A program made the position numbers and the translations under genes. DNA of 22,621 bases from a virus. This document shows positions 21,447 through 22,621 of the stretch, piece by piece (position 1 is the first letter of the stretch; the number at the start of each line of letters is the position of its first letter). Under the pieces are notes generated by a model. The model saw nothing but the letters and a program-made list of their open reading frames with translations. It was not told the origin of the DNA and searched no databases. The stretch is from positions 1 through 22,621 of IMG/VR virus record IMGVR_UViG_3300037635_002696; one strand, written 5' to 3'.

Positions 21447-22355
21447 TTACCTTTTAACTGTTTTGCCGCCAAAGAAATTATCTTTAATATCAAGGGCGTT
21501 TTCTGCTGTACCGTCTGCTTTTTTCTTCTGTGGTGCTTTGGGTAAACCATTTTTATCTTTAGGTCTTTGCCCTTTTGCTTGTAAAGGGTTTGCAACTGAG
21601 GCAATGTTACCTGCACTGGTTGCTCCTGCTGTTGCAGATTCTCTTGTGATACCTGCAAGTTTCATCATCTCTTGTTGATAGTTAGATGCTTGATCCATTT
21701 GCGTACTACCAGCACCTGAAACTAATTTTGCTAATTGTATAATTGAATCTGACTCTTCATCAACTGGTTTGTCTTTTTCTAATTCTGCTTTTTTACGCAT
21801 TAATTCTTTTTTAAGTTCTGGATCTTTAGATGTGTTTGGATCCATTTGAATATCTTGTAATGCTTTTCGTTTATCTTTGTATTCGTCTTTGTCCATTGCT
21901 TCTTGTGGAGCCGCTGGAGCAGTTTTTTCTGCTTGTTTAACAAGCATCATAAATTTTTGTCTTAGTTGTTGATTACCTAAAATGGTAGTTAACTGTTGTG
22001 CAAATGGAGCAATCTGTTTAGAAAGTGCACCTGTCATTGCGCCACCTGATGCAAGTTTATCTAAACCTTTTTGCATCATTGCGCCTGATCCGCCTTTTGC
22101 TCCCATAGCGTTTGCCGCCATCTTAGAACCTGAAGCAGTCTTTTGCGCCGCTTGTTTATCATCAGCACCTGTTGCCGCACCTGGAGCCGCGCCTGCTGTC
22201 GCACCCGCCACTTTTGATACTGCACCTTTTACTGCATTGCCTACTGCACCTGCGGCCTTCTTAACAGCACCAGCCGCCTGTTGAGCACCTGTTTTTACAG
22301 CGTCCAAAGGAGCCTCGTTTACTACTGTTGATTCTGTAATTTCTCTCAGTTTCAT
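21447..22355 (-). CDS. Ala/Lys-rich low-complexity protein, candidate internal head protein (302 aa)
   Basis: A 302-residue protein with a strongly biased composition: residues 19-105 are Ala, Gly, Lys and Val repeats (AAGAVKKAAGAVGNAVKGAV, SKVAGATAGAAPGAATGADD), resembling histone H1-like tails. A helical section follows (TTILGNQQLRQKFMMLVKQA), then a charged region (EYKDKRKALQDIQMDPNTSK), and a basic tail. The N-terminus MKLREITE ends in I-T-E, a T4-type prohead protease site. Together this fits a core or internal protein packed with DNA, by inference. It is followed closely by the 235-residue gene and preceded by the partial gene whose stop is 5 bases before its ATG. Confidence 0.75.
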   Translation of the reverse strand: MKLREITESTVVNEAPLDAVKTGAQQAAGAVKKAAGAVGNAVKGAVSKVAGATAGAAPGAATGADDKQAAQKTASGSKMAANAMGAKGGSGAMMQKGLDKLASGGAMTGALSKQIAPFAQQLTTILGNQQLRQKFMMLVKQAEKTAPAAPQEAMDKDEYKDKRKALQDIQMDPNTSKDPELKKELMRKKAELEKDKPVDEESDSIIQLAKLVSGAGSTQMDQASNYQQEMMKLAGITRESATAGATSAGNIASVANPLQAKGQRPKDKNGLPKAPQKKKADGTAENALDIKDNFFGGKTVKR

Positions 22356-22359
22356 ACTA

Positions 22360-22621
22360 CTATTTACCTTTTTTCTTTCGTCCGCCCTTCATGTTGGCGC
22401 ACCAATGATACATTTTAGCCTTCTCTCCAGATGCGTTTTTAGCCTTCTTACGCAACGATGTTACACTACCATTGCAACTTGCACCCGACTTTTTTACACG
22501 TCCTGGTCTACTTTTACCTTTTTTTTTACCGTCTGCAAAGTTTTCTTCTACTTTGTCTTCGCCACGCTTTTGCCAATCATATGACTTATCGTCATCTTCA
22601 ATAGGACCACCTTTAGCCCAA
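22360..22621 (-). CDS. Basic hypothetical protein, 5' part outside window
   Basis: An open frame enters from the right edge and ends with TAG at 22360-22362, giving 86 visible residues. The sequence is very basic: WAKGGPIEDDDKSYDWQKRG, then GKKKGKSRPGRVKKSGASCN, RKKAKNASGEKAKMYHWCAN and MKGGRKKKGK at the end. The PGRVKKSGASCNGSVT..R.KAKNASGEKAKMYHWCANMK run is a block that I recall from small proteins near capsid genes in T4-like marine phages, without known function. The C/H set (C, H-W-C) may bind a metal, and the Lys/Arg runs may bind DNA. Only the start is missing. Confidence 0.7.
   Translation of the reverse strand, partial: WAKGGPIEDDDKSYDWQKRGEDKVEENFADGKKKGKSRPGRVKKSGASCNGSVTSLRKKAKNASGEKAKMYHWCANMKGGRKKKGK

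Noticed and set aside
1-22621. tRNA genes, CRISPR arrays, insertion sequences or integrase sites
   Set aside because: I found no cloverleaf with a CCA-type acceptor, no spaced direct repeats and no transposase or integrase motif; coding genes fill nearly the entire window.

Overview
This looks like a tightly packed segment of a lytic, T4-superfamily tailed phage (myovirus type), most likely marine. The DNA is AT-rich and every supported gene lies on the minus strand, so transcription runs from high to low coordinates. Genes overlap by a few bases (TAATG, ATGA) or abut (TAAATG). No gene-free stretch exceeds about 100 bases, and I see no tRNA, rRNA, CRISPR array or mobile element. T4-type markers are a family B DNA polymerase (gp43), a sliding clamp (gp45), a DsbA-like protein and a 5'-3' exonuclease. 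A SAR11 or cyanobacterial host would fit the base composition and several proteins of cyanophage type, but the window cannot prove a host.

Layout in the direction of transcription. (1) 22621-20020: a partial basic protein, an Ala/Lys-rich protein and a 235-residue protein, the last two with N-termini resembling capsid-targeting peptides, then a conserved phage protein behind a candidate late promoter. (2) 19946-18358: a DsbA-like protein behind a consensus sigma70 promoter, two small membrane proteins, an unknown protein and a HAD phosphatase. (3) 18310-12306: DNA polymerase, a DEDDh exonuclease, an unknown protein, a mini MBD4-like DNA glycosylase, a nucleotide-sugar epimerase, the clamp (own promoter) and a 65-residue protein. 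(4) 12305-6761: a TGT/DpdA-like base-exchange enzyme, an unknown protein, a class III aminotransferase, a QueD-like protein (internal promoter), a small basic protein, a YhhQ/VUT queuosine-precursor transporter and a GT-B glycosyltransferase. (5) 6761-3376: small proteins, a cupin, a 2OG-Fe(II) oxygenase, a phosphoribosyltransferase, a HIT protein and an SGNH-like protein. (6) 3279-489: FolE, QueE (own promoter), small proteins and a second 2OG oxygenase. (7) 452 to the left edge: the 5' part of a FEN-like exonuclease behind its own promoter.

The main biological story is a probable 7-deazaguanine DNA-modification system. FolE, a QueD-like protein and QueE would make 7-carboxy-7-deazaguanine, YhhQ would import precursor, and the DpdA-like protein would exchange guanine in DNA for the deazaguanine base. 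QueC is not seen in the window. A class III aminotransferase and an unknown 168-residue protein sit between the dpdA-like and queD-like genes, and a glycosyltransferase follows yhhQ; they are candidates for an undescribed tailoring of the base. The QueE has an insertion of about 47 residues inside its iron-sulfur cysteine motif, and the DpdA-like protein keeps the TGT catalytic aspartates but shows no CxCxxC zinc motif. Five promoters with perfect TTGACA-N17-TATAAT match the same template, two or more of them embedded in the 3' ends of upstream genes.
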